Assembly: GCF_038024105.1 (NCBI RefSeq)
Contig: NZ_CP150661.1
Span: forward strand, 1,197,001 to 1,261,000
Direction of reading: 5' to 3'
Length of the DNA stretch: 64,000 nt
Source: Polaribacter butkevichii
Lineage (GTDB): Bacteria; Bacteroidota; Bacteroidia; Flavobacteriales; Flavobacteriaceae
Shown here: positions 43,672 to 51,257 of the stretch, piece by piece
Position numbering within the stretch: position 1 is the stretch's first letter
Layout: each line of letters starts with the position of its first letter
Notes under the pieces: model-generated
Told to the model about the DNA's origin: nothing
Database searches by the model: none
Seen by the model: only the letters and a program-made list of their open reading frames with translations
Made by a program: the position numbers and the translations under genes

Positions 43672-45264
43672 TTATTTAGAGAAATAATTATTTACTAATT
43701 CTAAAACACTATCTACACTTGGCATATTGGCAACCTCTACTTTCTCAAAATATTTTCTAGCCTCTACTGCTGTAGTTTCTCCAATACAAAAAGCAACTCT
43801 ATCTGGATTATTCTCTTCTAAATAACTTTCTATACCAGAAGGACTGTAAAATAAAACTCCAGAAACATCATCAGCTATTTTTTCTGAGCTTAACATTGTT
43901 TTATAAGCCTCTACTTCGTTTACAGAAATATCATGAGCTTTTAAGTAGGTTGGTAAAACGTCTAATCTTACGTTACTACAAAAATAGGTTACATTTTTAT
44001 TTTCTAATGCTGTTGCTAAGTATTCTGCTAATTTCTTAGCATTTTTGGCAACGTGTGCCACTTTACCAATTCTATTTTCAATCAGTTTTTTTGTTCTTCT
44101 ACCAACACAATAAATATTCTTAAAGTTCATTTCATCTCTTGTAAATGAATTTAAAAGTGCTTCTACTCCATTTTGACTAGTAATAACAACATTTTCGATT
44201 TCTTTTTTCATCACTTTAGCAGGAATTCTGTTAAAACGAATTTTAATAAAATCGCTATCTGTGATACCAATAGTTGAAGATAAAGTTTCTTTTTGAAGCT
44301 CTGATAATTTTTTAGTAGAATAAATCTTTTGTAAAGGTTCTACAGCTTCTGCAGCATCTTCTGCCATCAACTCTTTCCCTCCTTTATTAATTATATAGTC
44401 TGCACAATCTTTAGCCAAATAACGATGGCTTCCCATTTTTGCATTCTTAGTAACCGTAATTTTTTTAGAACCGTCTTTTTTTAGTAGAACTCCCTTAAAA
44501 ACAATTTCTTCGGTTCTTGCATCTACATATGCCAAAGCGCCAATTGGTGCCGTACAACCTCCTTCTAAAAGGTTTAAGAATTCTCTTTCTATGCCAACAC
44601 AAACTTTGGTTTCGTAATGGTTTAATTGCTCGCAAGCATCTTTAACAAAATCATCTTTTTCTAAACAAGTAACCATAATAGCTCCTTGAGCAGGTGCAGG
44701 AATCATCCATGTTAACGGAATTGCTTCTGCATCTCTTAAGCCTAATCTTTCTAAACCTGCTGCAGCAAAAATTGCTCCGTTCCAAGTTTCACTATTGTCT
44801 AATTTCTCTAAACGGGTATTTACATTTCCTCGTAAATCTTCTACTCTATGCGTAGGATAACGATCTAACCACATTGCTTTTCTACGTAAACTACCAGTTG
44901 CAATAACTCCATTTGGCTGACCAAAAAATTCTTCGTTATCTTTTAACACCAATAAATCTATATAATCTGCACGTTTTAAAACAGCAGCCTGCATAATTCC
45001 TTCTGGTAAAACCGTAGGTACATCTTTAAGAGAATGTACAGCAATATCAATATCACCATTTAACATAGCAACATCTAAATTTCTTGTAAAAACACCGGTA
45101 ACACCTAAATCATATAAAGGTTTATCTAAAACAATATCTCCTAGAGATTTTATAGGTACCAGCTCAGACTCATAGCCTAACTCCGTTAATTCATTGCGCA
45201 CTTTATTAGCTTGCCAAAGCGCTAATTGGCTATCGCGAGTTCCTATTCTTATTATTTTCTGCAT
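43672..45264 (-). CDS. hemCD: HemC-HemD fusion: hydroxymethylbilane synthase / uroporphyrinogen III synthase
   Basis: 530 residues. Residues 1 to about 305 are porphobilinogen deaminase: RIGTRDSQLALWQANKV, VHSLKDVPTVLPEG, ATGSLRRKAMWL, and the dipyrromethane-binding Cys in LLEGGCTAPIGALAYV (about 237). From about 330 to the end is a uroporphyrinogen III synthase domain: VVITSQNGVEALLNSF, YCVGRRTKKLIE, and GVLFYSPSGIESYL then FCIGETTAVEARKYF. The fused enzyme turns porphobilinogen into uroporphyrinogen III; such a fusion is frequent in Flavobacteriia. It starts 12 bp after the hemA stop. Confidence 0.96.
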   Translation of the reverse strand: MQKIIRIGTRDSQLALWQANKVRNELTELGYESELVPIKSLGDIVLDKPLYDLGVTGVFTRNLDVAMLNGDIDIAVHSLKDVPTVLPEGIMQAAVLKRADYIDLLVLKDNEEFFGQPNGVIATGSLRRKAMWLDRYPTHRVEDLRGNVNTRLEKLDNSETWNGAIFAAAGLERLGLRDAEAIPLTWMIPAPAQGAIMVTCLEKDDFVKDACEQLNHYETKVCVGIEREFLNLLEGGCTAPIGALAYVDARTEEIVFKGVLLKKDGSKKITVTKNAKMGSHRYLAKDCADYIINKGGKELMAEDAAEAVEPLQKIYSTKKLSELQKETLSSTIGITDSDFIKIRFNRIPAKVMKKEIENVVITSQNGVEALLNSFTRDEMNFKNIYCVGRRTKKLIENRIGKVAHVAKNAKKLAEYLATALENKNVTYFCSNVRLDVLPTYLKAHDISVNEVEAYKTMLSSEKIADDVSGVLFYSPSGIESYLEENNPDRVAFCIGETTAVEARKYFEKVEVANMPSVDSVLELVNNYFSK

Positions 45265-45276
45265 GGAGTTATTTGA

Positions 45277-46512
45277 TTAAGATTTAAAAACCTTATTAAT
45301 TACTTGTAGGCTTTGTGAAACAGATGTTTCTTCATCTTTTAAATGTTTCACAAACTGTGTGGTTATTTTCTGAATAAAACGTGAAGTTAAGATTTCTGCT
45401 TGATTTTCATCAAAACCAGCAATCTTTTTCTTCTGAAAATTAATTTCATCGTTTGTAATATTTTCTAATGATTTCTTTAAAGCTGCAATTGCAGGTGTAA
45501 ATCGTCTATGATTTAACCATTCATTAAACTCTGCTTTATGGGTATCTATAATTGCTTCTGCAAACGGTACTTCTTTCTGGCGAACCGCCAAAGTTTCATC
45601 TGTAATCTTAGAAAGTTCATCAATATTTACTATTGATACTCCTTTAAAATCTGTAACATCTTTTGCCACGTTTTCTGGCATAGATAAATCTAAGATTAAC
45701 AGCTCTTTGTTTTCAGCAATATGTTCTTTTGTTATGGTAGGTTTATCGGATCCAGTAGAAACAATTAAAACATCTGCTTGTGCTATTTCTTCTTTTAAAT
45801 TAGCAATTACAGCTTTTCTAATTGTTGTGTGTTCTTTAACAAATTCTGATGTTTTTTCTTCTGTTCTGTTAATTAAACACACCGACTTATTTTGCGTGTA
45901 CTCTGCTAAATTTTTACAGGTATGTTTCCCCATTTTACCCAAACCAAAAACTAAAATATTTTTAGTATTGTAGCCTGGTAAATTTTTAATAAGGTATTGA
46001 ATGGCTGCATAAGAAACAGAAGTAGTACCAGAACTTAATCTAGTTTCATTTTTAACTCTTTTACTTGCTTGTAGTACAGAGTTAATTAATCTTTCTGAAT
46101 ACGCATTGGTCGTTTTTAAAGATTTTGCCATTTTAAACGACTGTCTTAATTGACCTACAATTTCGTAATCTCCTAAAATCTGACTTTCTAACCCAGTACC
46201 AATTCTAAATAATTGTTGTATTGCTTCTTGGTCTTTATAAACGTTAGAAACTTTAGAAAACTCTTCTATTGTTCCTTCTGAAAACTCACATAACAATTCT
46301 ATTAGTTGACAAGGACGTTCTGCAAAACCACTAATTTCTGTTCGGTTACAAGTAGATATAATAAAAACACCTTCGTATCCTTTTTCTTTAGAAAGTTCTA
46401 ACAACAGGGATTGGTTTTCTTTTGATAAAGAAAATTTTCCGCGCGTGTTAGCATCCGCTTTTTTGTAACTAACGCCAATATTATAAAAGTGCTCTTGCCT
46501 GTGCTCTTGCAT
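45277..46512 (-). CDS. hemA: Glutamyl-tRNA reductase
   Basis: 411 residues. HemA reduces glutamyl-tRNA to glutamate-1-semialdehyde, the first and usually regulated step of heme synthesis. The catalytic Cys is in FIISTCNRTEISGF. GLESQILGDYEIVGQLRQSF and the NADPH-binding FGLGKMGKHTCKNL follow, with the C-terminal dimerisation helix after about residue 320. It heads the minus-strand heme operon; a TACTTTTG element lies 18 bases upstream, and an AraC-type gene is divergent. Confidence 0.98.
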   Translation of the reverse strand: MQEHRQEHFYNIGVSYKKADANTRGKFSLSKENQSLLLELSKEKGYEGVFIISTCNRTEISGFAERPCQLIELLCEFSEGTIEEFSKVSNVYKDQEAIQQLFRIGTGLESQILGDYEIVGQLRQSFKMAKSLKTTNAYSERLINSVLQASKRVKNETRLSSGTTSVSYAAIQYLIKNLPGYNTKNILVFGLGKMGKHTCKNLAEYTQNKSVCLINRTEEKTSEFVKEHTTIRKAVIANLKEEIAQADVLIVSTGSDKPTITKEHIAENKELLILDLSMPENVAKDVTDFKGVSIVNIDELSKITDETLAVRQKEVPFAEAIIDTHKAEFNEWLNHRRFTPAIAALKKSLENITNDEINFQKKKIAGFDENQAEILTSRFIQKITTQFVKHLKDEETSVSQSLQVINKVFKS

Positions 46513-46530
46513 ATAATTCTAAAAGTTGGA

Positions 46531-46538
46531 CAAAAGTA
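46531..46538 (-). promoter_or_regulatory. Candidate -7 element of the hemA operon
   Basis: Minus-strand TACTTTTG fits TANNTTTG and ends 18 bases before the hemA ATG. No TTG at the expected -33 position. Confidence 0.45.
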
Positions 46539-46611
46539 TAAACTTCAATTAGAAAAAAATGTCGCTTAAAGGACTTTTTATAACGTTATATGTTTTTTAC
46601 TTAATTTTTAT

Positions 46612-46641
46612 TTATAAAACAACCGAAAAGCAGTACTTTTG
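46612..46641 (+). promoter_or_regulatory. Candidate promoter of the AraC-type gene next to hemA
   Basis: TTA at 46612-46614, 19 bp spacer, TACTTTTG at 46634-46641. The -7 box is a full match; the -33 has TTA instead of TTG. It leaves a leader of about 70 bases before the ATG at 46717. Confidence 0.45.
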
Positions 46642-46716
46642 CTACAGAATTAAGTTTTTAATTGTTTTTATATAGAACCATTCTAAATAAAAAAATTCAA
46701 ATCAAAAAGATTATTT

Positions 46717-47601
46717 ATGTTCAAAAATGTCGGAGAAAGTACATTTGAAGAAATTACTTTAGAAAAAGGTTTTTATGTGCTTCATTTTCAGAACGAAAGT
46801 AAAGAAATAGAGAATTTTGATAGAAAAATTAACAATGCTTTTATACAAATTCATTTTTGCTTAAGAGGAAAAGCTAAATTTTTATTTAATAACGGCACCT
46901 ATTCTTTTGATGTTTTAGACAATAGAGCCATATTATTATACAATCCACAAGGTGTTTTACCCATCAATTTAGAAATTCAACCTAAAACAACATTGGTTTC
47001 ACTATTAATTTCTATTGAAAAATTTCACTCACTATTCTCTAAAGAATCTGGTTATATCCCTTTTTTAAGTGATGAAAATAGCAATAAAAAATATTATGAT
47101 GATACAGAAATAAAACCTTCGGTTGCCAGGGTTTTACAAGAAATCATCAACTCTAAAACCAATAATTCTATTAGAGATTTATTTGTTAGAGGAAAAGTAT
47201 ATGAGCTTTTAAGCCTTCATTTTCAGAAAGAAGAAAACTTAGAAGGTGAGTTTTGTCCTTTTTTGGTTGATGAACAAAACGTACTTAAAATTAGAAAAGC
47301 CAAAGAAATTATTATTACTAGAATGGCAGAACCACCTAGTTTACAAGAATTAGCTAATGAAATTGGCCTAAATATTAAAAAACTAAAAGAAGGTTTTAAA
47401 CAAATTTACGGCGATACCGTGTACAGTTTTCTATTAGACTATAAAATGGAATATGCTAGAAAATTATTAGAAAGTAATCAATTTAACGTAAATGAAGTGG
47501 GCGTAAAAATTGGTTACAGTACAGCAAGTCATTTTATTGCAGCCTTTAAAAAGAAATTTGGCACCACACCTAAAAAACACGTATTAAGCAGTAAGCAGTA
47601 A
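46717..47601 (+). CDS. AraC-family regulator, PchR-like, divergent from hemA
   Basis: 294 residues, soluble. The N-terminal 190 residues form a cupin-like sensor region (FIQIHFCLRGKAKFLFNNGT). The C-terminal two-helix-turn-helix domain is at about 208-288 (LQELANEIGLNIKKLKEGFK; VNEVGVKIGYSTASHFIAAF). The layout resembles PchR-type iron/siderophore regulators. Being divergent from hemA, it is a good candidate regulator of the heme cluster (inference). Its last four residues (SSKQ) and stop codon are supplied by the AGCAGTA heptamer array, so the original C-terminus has been altered or capped by the repeat. Confidence 0.88.
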   Translation: MFKNVGESTFEEITLEKGFYVLHFQNESKEIENFDRKINNAFIQIHFCLRGKAKFLFNNGTYSFDVLDNRAILLYNPQGVLPINLEIQPKTTLVSLLISIEKFHSLFSKESGYIPFLSDENSNKKYYDDTEIKPSVARVLQEIINSKTNNSIRDLFVRGKVYELLSLHFQKEENLEGEFCPFLVDEQNVLKIRKAKEIIITRMAEPPSLQELANEIGLNIKKLKEGFKQIYGDTVYSFLLDYKMEYARKLLESNQFNVNEVGVKIGYSTASHFIAAFKKKFGTTPKKHVLSSKQ

Positions 47602-47646
47602 GCAGTAAGCAGTAAGCAGTAAGCAGTAAGCAGTAAGCAGTAAGCA
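47586..47646. repeat. AGCAGTA heptamer tandem array (about 8.7 copies)
   Basis: Perfect 7-bp tandem repeat, starting inside the last codons of the AraC-type gene. As 7 is not a multiple of 3 every frame meets TAA. The following 47659-47749 is a second low-complexity array of AACTTTGA/AACTTTAA units. The same pair of arrays recurs after the next gene. Confidence 0.97.
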
Positions 47647-47658
47647 AAATTAAAAAAA

Positions 47659-47749
47659 TTGAAACTTTAAACTTTGAACTTTTTAACTTTGAAACTTTTT
47701 AACTTTGAAACTTTAAACTTTAAACTTTAAACTTTGAACTTTGAAACTA
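47659..47749. repeat. AACTTTGA/AACTTTAA degenerate tandem array
   Basis: About ten degenerate units of AAACTTTRA occupying the spacer between the heptamer array and the SpoU-type methyltransferase start. Confidence 0.85.
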
Positions 47750-47756
47750 AACTAAC

Positions 47757-48272
47757 TTGGAACAATTAACACATTACGACATAGAAAACAATCAAAAACA
47801 GTTTCCAATAACAATTGTTTGCGATGCTATAAGAACACCAGAAAACATAGGTATGTGTTTTAGAATTTCTGAAAGTTTTGGAGTACAAAAAATCTATTTT
47901 CATGAAGCTTCCCCTTCTACAGCAAATAGAATTGTAAAAAAAACTGCCAGAAATACGGTAAATCAAATTCAACATGAGGTTTACAATAATTTCGAAGCCC
48001 TTATAAATCAATTAAAAGCAGAAGGTAACACAATTATTGGAATAGAAATTACTGATAAAAGTATCGATATTCAAGATTTTAATTTTAAAAATCACAAGAA
48101 AATAGTTTTACTTTTGGGAAGCGAAAGAAACGGAATTGAAAATGTAGATTTATTAGACCATACCATTGCCATACCAATGTTTGGTAGAAACTCTAGTATG
48201 AATGTAATACACAGTTTAGCAATAACGTTGTATGAAGTAACTAATCAATTAACAGTTAGCAGTAAGCAGTAA
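47757..48272 (+). CDS. TrmH/SpoU-type RNA 2'-O-methyltransferase
   Basis: 171 residues. The SPOUT knot motifs are visible: CDAIRTPENIGMCFRISESF at the start, KIVLLLGSERNGIENVDLLD, and IPMFGRNSSMNVIHSLAITL. It should methylate a ribose 2'-OH in tRNA or rRNA; the exact target is not decided. The start is TTG at 47757 (no ATG in frame nearby). The C-terminus is again SSKQ plus TAA from an AGCAGTA array, exactly as in the gene before. Confidence 0.9.
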   Translation: MEQLTHYDIENNQKQFPITIVCDAIRTPENIGMCFRISESFGVQKIYFHEASPSTANRIVKKTARNTVNQIQHEVYNNFEALINQLKAEGNTIIGIEITDKSIDIQDFNFKNHKKIVLLLGSERNGIENVDLLDHTIAIPMFGRNSSMNVIHSLAITLYEVTNQLTVSSKQ

Positions 48273-48352
48273 GCAGTAAGCAGTAAGCAGTAAGCAGTAA
48301 GCAGTAAGCAGTAAGCAGTAAGCAGTAAGCAGTAAGCAGTAAGCAGTAAGCA
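48258..48352. repeat. AGCAGTA heptamer tandem array (about 13.6 copies)
   Basis: Second array of the same unit, starting within the final codons of the TrmH-type gene. It is followed by CAAAAATAAAAAA and an AACTTT-type array (48366-48427) up to the hemH start. Confidence 0.97.
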
Positions 48353-48365
48353 AAAATAAAAAATT

Positions 48366-48427
48366 AAAACTTTGAACTTTAAACTTTAAACTTTGAACTT
48401 CAACTTTAAAAACTTTGAAACTTTTTT
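48366..48427. repeat. AACTTTGA/AACTTTAA degenerate tandem array
   Basis: Second copy of the low-complexity AAACTTTRA array, ending 2 bases before the hemH ATG. Confidence 0.85.
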
Positions 48428-48429
48428 AA

Positions 48430-49446
48430 ATGAAAGGAATATTACTTAACAATTTAGGATCACCAGATTCTACAGACACCAAAGATGTAAAAAAATATTT
48501 AGGTGAATTTTTAATGGATGAACGCGTTATAGACATTCCGTATTGGAAACGTTGGTTACTAATTAACGGAATTATCTTAAAAACAAGACCTAAAAAATCT
48601 GGTGCCGCATACAAAAAAATCTGGTGGAAAGAAGGCTCTCCGTTAGTGGTAATCTCTCAAAGATTTACAGACAAAGTGGTTAAAAAAGTAGATTTACCTG
48701 TTGCTTTGGCAATGCGTTACGGCTCTATGACCATGGAAAAAGGCATCAAAGAATTGGTAGATAAAGGAGTTACAGAAATCTTTTTAGCACCATTATATCC
48801 GCATTACGCAATGTCTTCTTATGAAACCGTAGTTGTAAAAGCAGAAGAAATTATCGCTGAGAAATATCCACAGATAAAATTAGACGTTTTACCGGCTTTT
48901 TATAACGAACCAGATTATATAAAAGCAATGAGTAACAACATTGCCAATCATTTAAAAGATTTCGATTACGATCATATTTTATTTTCTTATCACGGAATTC
49001 CAGAACGTCATATCTTAAAATCAGACGTTACTAAAAACCACTGTAAAATAGACGGTTCTTGTTGCGAACGAAATTCGGTTGCACACCACACCTGTTACAG
49101 ACATCAATGTTTTGAAACCACAAAAGAAATTGCAAAAACATTAAACTTAAAAGAAGGTACATACAGTAATTCTTTTCAGTCTCGCTTATTAAAAGACCCT
49201 TGGTTAAAGCCTTATACAGATTTTGAGCTAGAGAAATTTCCATCAGAAGGAAAAAAGAAACTAGCCGTAATTACACCTGCTTTTGTGGCAGATTGTTTAG
49301 AAACTTTAGAAGAAATTGCTATGGAAGGAAAAGACGAATTTTTAAAATTTGGTGGTACAGATTACAAACACATCCCATGTATGAATGATAATGATGATTG
49401 GGTAGATGTTATGGTTAAATGGATTAACGATTGGAAAAATAAATAA
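48430..49446 (+). CDS. hemH: Ferrochelatase
   Basis: 338 residues. HemH inserts ferrous iron into protoporphyrin IX. The catalytic His is in FSYHGIPERHI, and the N-terminus MKGILLNNLGSPDST and late ITPAFVADCLETLEEI are typical. A cysteine cluster C205, C211, C212, C222, C227 (HCKIDGSCCE ... TCYRHQC) lies directly after the catalytic block, in the position of the internal [2Fe-2S] cluster reported for some bacterial ferrochelatases (inference). The leader is entirely made of repeats. Confidence 0.97.
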   Translation: MKGILLNNLGSPDSTDTKDVKKYLGEFLMDERVIDIPYWKRWLLINGIILKTRPKKSGAAYKKIWWKEGSPLVVISQRFTDKVVKKVDLPVALAMRYGSMTMEKGIKELVDKGVTEIFLAPLYPHYAMSSYETVVVKAEEIIAEKYPQIKLDVLPAFYNEPDYIKAMSNNIANHLKDFDYDHILFSYHGIPERHILKSDVTKNHCKIDGSCCERNSVAHHTCYRHQCFETTKEIAKTLNLKEGTYSNSFQSRLLKDPWLKPYTDFELEKFPSEGKKKLAVITPAFVADCLETLEEIAMEGKDEFLKFGGTDYKHIPCMNDNDDWVDVMVKWINDWKNK

Positions 49447-49454
49447 AATTATAA

Positions 49455-49588
49455 GTAGCTATTTCCTGCTTTCCGCTATATCTTTTTTCTTCTGTTCTCG
49501 ATACAAATTTGCAAAAAAGCAAATTCACTCGAACTGACAGAAAAAAGGATGCCGCTTCAATCAGGGCTAAACTTGTTTGCAAACCAAT
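49455..49588. repeat. Interspersed element carrying an internal TCGAG-type palindrome
   Basis: Read on the minus strand it has GCCCTGATTGAAGCGGCATC, then a palindromic insert (plus coordinates about 49490-49542: TTCTGT, CTCGA, AATTTGC / GCAAATT, TCGA, TGACAGAA), then AAAAAAGATATAGCGGAAAG and CAGGAAATAGC. The outer blocks match the plain element at 39117-39235; the inner TGTCAGTTCGAG resembles the start of the palindromes at 42555 and 43604. Confidence 0.7.
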
Positions 49589-49740
49589 AGCAAAACTTAT
49601 AACATATTCAAGTATTCAATATGTCATTTCGAAATAAGCTTTTTTTAAGCGATTTAGAAATCTCATTATAAATAAAACTTAAATTATTCCTCGTTCTTCT
49701 AACAGAATGAGGTTAATTAGAATAAATAAAATTAAAAATT

Positions 49741-50328
49741 ATGAGTCTTTATTACATCAAAGCCTTACATATTATTTTTGTAGTTACTTGGTTTGCTGGG
49801 TTATTCTATATTATTCGATTATTTATGTACCATGTTGAAGCAGAAAAAAAAGACGAACCTGCAAAAGAAATTTTACAAACTCAATACAAATTAATGAGCA
49901 AAAGGTTGTGGTATATTATAACTTGGCCTTCAGCTATTTTAACTTTTATTTTAGGCTTTTGGACCTTATATCATTTTCCAGAATACTTATCTGAACCTTG
50001 GATGTTAGTAAAACTATCTTTTGTATTAGCCTTATATGTTTACCACGGATTTTGTCATAAAATATATAAACAATTACAACAAGATGTTATAAAATATACC
50101 GCATTCAAACTAAGAATTATAAACGAAGTACCTACAATAATTCTATTTGCTGTTGTATTTTTAGTAACATTAAAAAATGCTGTAAATTGGATTTGGGGTG
50201 TTGTTGGTATTATTCTTTTTGGGGTTTTACTAATGTTAGGCATTAGACTCTACAAAAAAATAAGAGCCAAAAGATCTTGGGAAAAAGCAGAAAGAGAAGT
50301 TTTAGAAAGTGATAAAAGTAGAGAATAG
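49741..50328 (+). CDS. hemJ: HemJ-type protoporphyrinogen IX oxidase
   Basis: 195 residues with five hydrophobic segments. The N-terminal LHIIFVVTWFAGLFY, the following RLFMYHVEAE with the second conserved His, and RLWYIITWPSAILTFILGFW are HemJ blocks. HemJ oxidises protoporphyrinogen IX to protoporphyrin IX in the membrane, probably with heme and quinone. Placement next to hemH supports this over generic CopD annotation. No hemG or hemY is present, so HemJ would fill that step. The C-terminal tail is basic and coiled-coil-like. Confidence 0.93.
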   Translation: MSLYYIKALHIIFVVTWFAGLFYIIRLFMYHVEAEKKDEPAKEILQTQYKLMSKRLWYIITWPSAILTFILGFWTLYHFPEYLSEPWMLVKLSFVLALYVYHGFCHKIYKQLQQDVIKYTAFKLRIINEVPTIILFAVVFLVTLKNAVNWIWGVVGIILFGVLLMLGIRLYKKIRAKRSWEKAEREVLESDKSRE

Positions 50329-50386
50329 TAACATTTTTCAATCCTAGTTACTCAACTGCCAACTGAATACTGTTAACTAATACTAG

Positions 50387-51004
50387 TTACCCTCTTATAC
50401 TTTGCTCAAACGGAATTCTATTCACAATAGACCTTCCTAAAGTAACCTCGTCGGCATATTCTAATTCATCACCCACAGAAATTCCACGTGCAATTGTAGA
50501 TGTTGTAATTTCAAATTTTTCTATTTGCTTAAAAATATAAAAGTTGGTAGTATCTCCTTCCATGGTAGAACTTAAGGCAAAAATTAATTCTTTAACTTCT
50601 CCACTTTCTACCTTACGTACCAAAGATTCTATCTGTAAATTTTGAGGACCAATGCCTTCAATAGGCGATATTTTCCCCCCCAAGACATGGTACAAACCAT
50701 TAAATTGAGACGTACTTTCAATTGCCATTACATCACGAATATCTTCTACAACACACACAATTTCTGGATTTCTTTTTACATTATTGCAAATATCACACAA
50801 TTCCGTATCAGAAATATTATGGCATTTTTCGCAAGTTTTTACATCATTTCTTAAATGCAATAAAGCCTCCGTTAAAAACTTTGTATTATCCGAAGGTTGC
50901 TTTAACAAATGTAAAACCAAACGCAACGCAGTTCGTTTTCCAATTCCTGGTAAACGAGACACTTCGTTTACTGCATTTTCTAAAAGTTTTGATGAAAAAT
51001 CCAT
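50387..51004 (-). CDS. recR: Recombination mediator protein RecR
   Basis: 205 residues from ATG 51004; a TTG nine bases further upstream is less likely because it lies in the predicted promoter. RecR with RecO (and RecF) loads RecA on gapped DNA. N-terminal helix-hairpin-helix [20 protein letters not shown]; zinc cysteines [16 protein letters not shown]; Toprim domain [14 protein letters not shown] with [13 protein letters not shown] and the Walker-B-like end [10 protein letters not shown]. Convergent with hemJ. Confidence 0.97.
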   Translation of the reverse strand: MDFSSKLLENAVNEVSRLPGIGKRTALRLVLHLLKQPSDNTKFLTEALLHLRNDVKTCEKCHNISDTELCDICNNVKRNPEIVCVVEDIRDVMAIESTSQFNGLYHVLGGKISPIEGIGPQNLQIESLVRKVESGEVKELIFALSSTMEGDTTNFYIFKQIEKFEITTSTIARGISVGDELEYADEVTLGRSIVNRIPFEQSIRG

Positions 51005-51010
51005 AGCCAG

Positions 51011-51018
51011 CAAAATTA
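51011..51018 (-). promoter_or_regulatory. Candidate -7 element of recR (leaderless arrangement)
   Basis: Minus-strand TAATTTTG ends 6 bases before the ATG. The sequence AATTCGTAATTTTGC is identical to that in front of rlmH. No TTG at the expected -33. Confidence 0.4.
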
Positions 51019-51070
51019 CGAATTAGTAATTATAAATGACGAATTACAAAAAAGAAAAATCATACTTTTT

Positions 51071-51188
51071 AATCACCACAAATTCACGAATAAAAACTAG
51101 AACACCTATTAACATAAAAAGAGTACACACATTGAAAAAAAAGTAAAAGATTTGAATATTAAAAATACAATTCGTGCATACGTGGCTA
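51071..51188. repeat. Imperfect inverted repeat (CACAAATTCACGAAT / ATTCGTGCATACGTGG)
   Basis: The left arm CACCACAAATTCACGAAT at 51075-51092 and the right arm AATTCGTGCATACGTGGCT at 51169-51187 pair with a few mismatches over about 75 bp of A+T-rich sequence. This is another dispersed-palindrome type, filling the recR/symporter spacer. Confidence 0.55.
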
Positions 51189-51257
51189 AAAAATTGTGAA
51201 TTATACTTCTTGAAATGTCTATATTCGTAATTTATAATTGAACATTCGTAATCCTAC

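Noticed and set aside
47586..48352. Repeated units resembling a CRISPR array
   Set aside because: The AGCAGTA units are directly tandem with no spacers, and no cas genes are present; these are microsatellite-like heptamer arrays.
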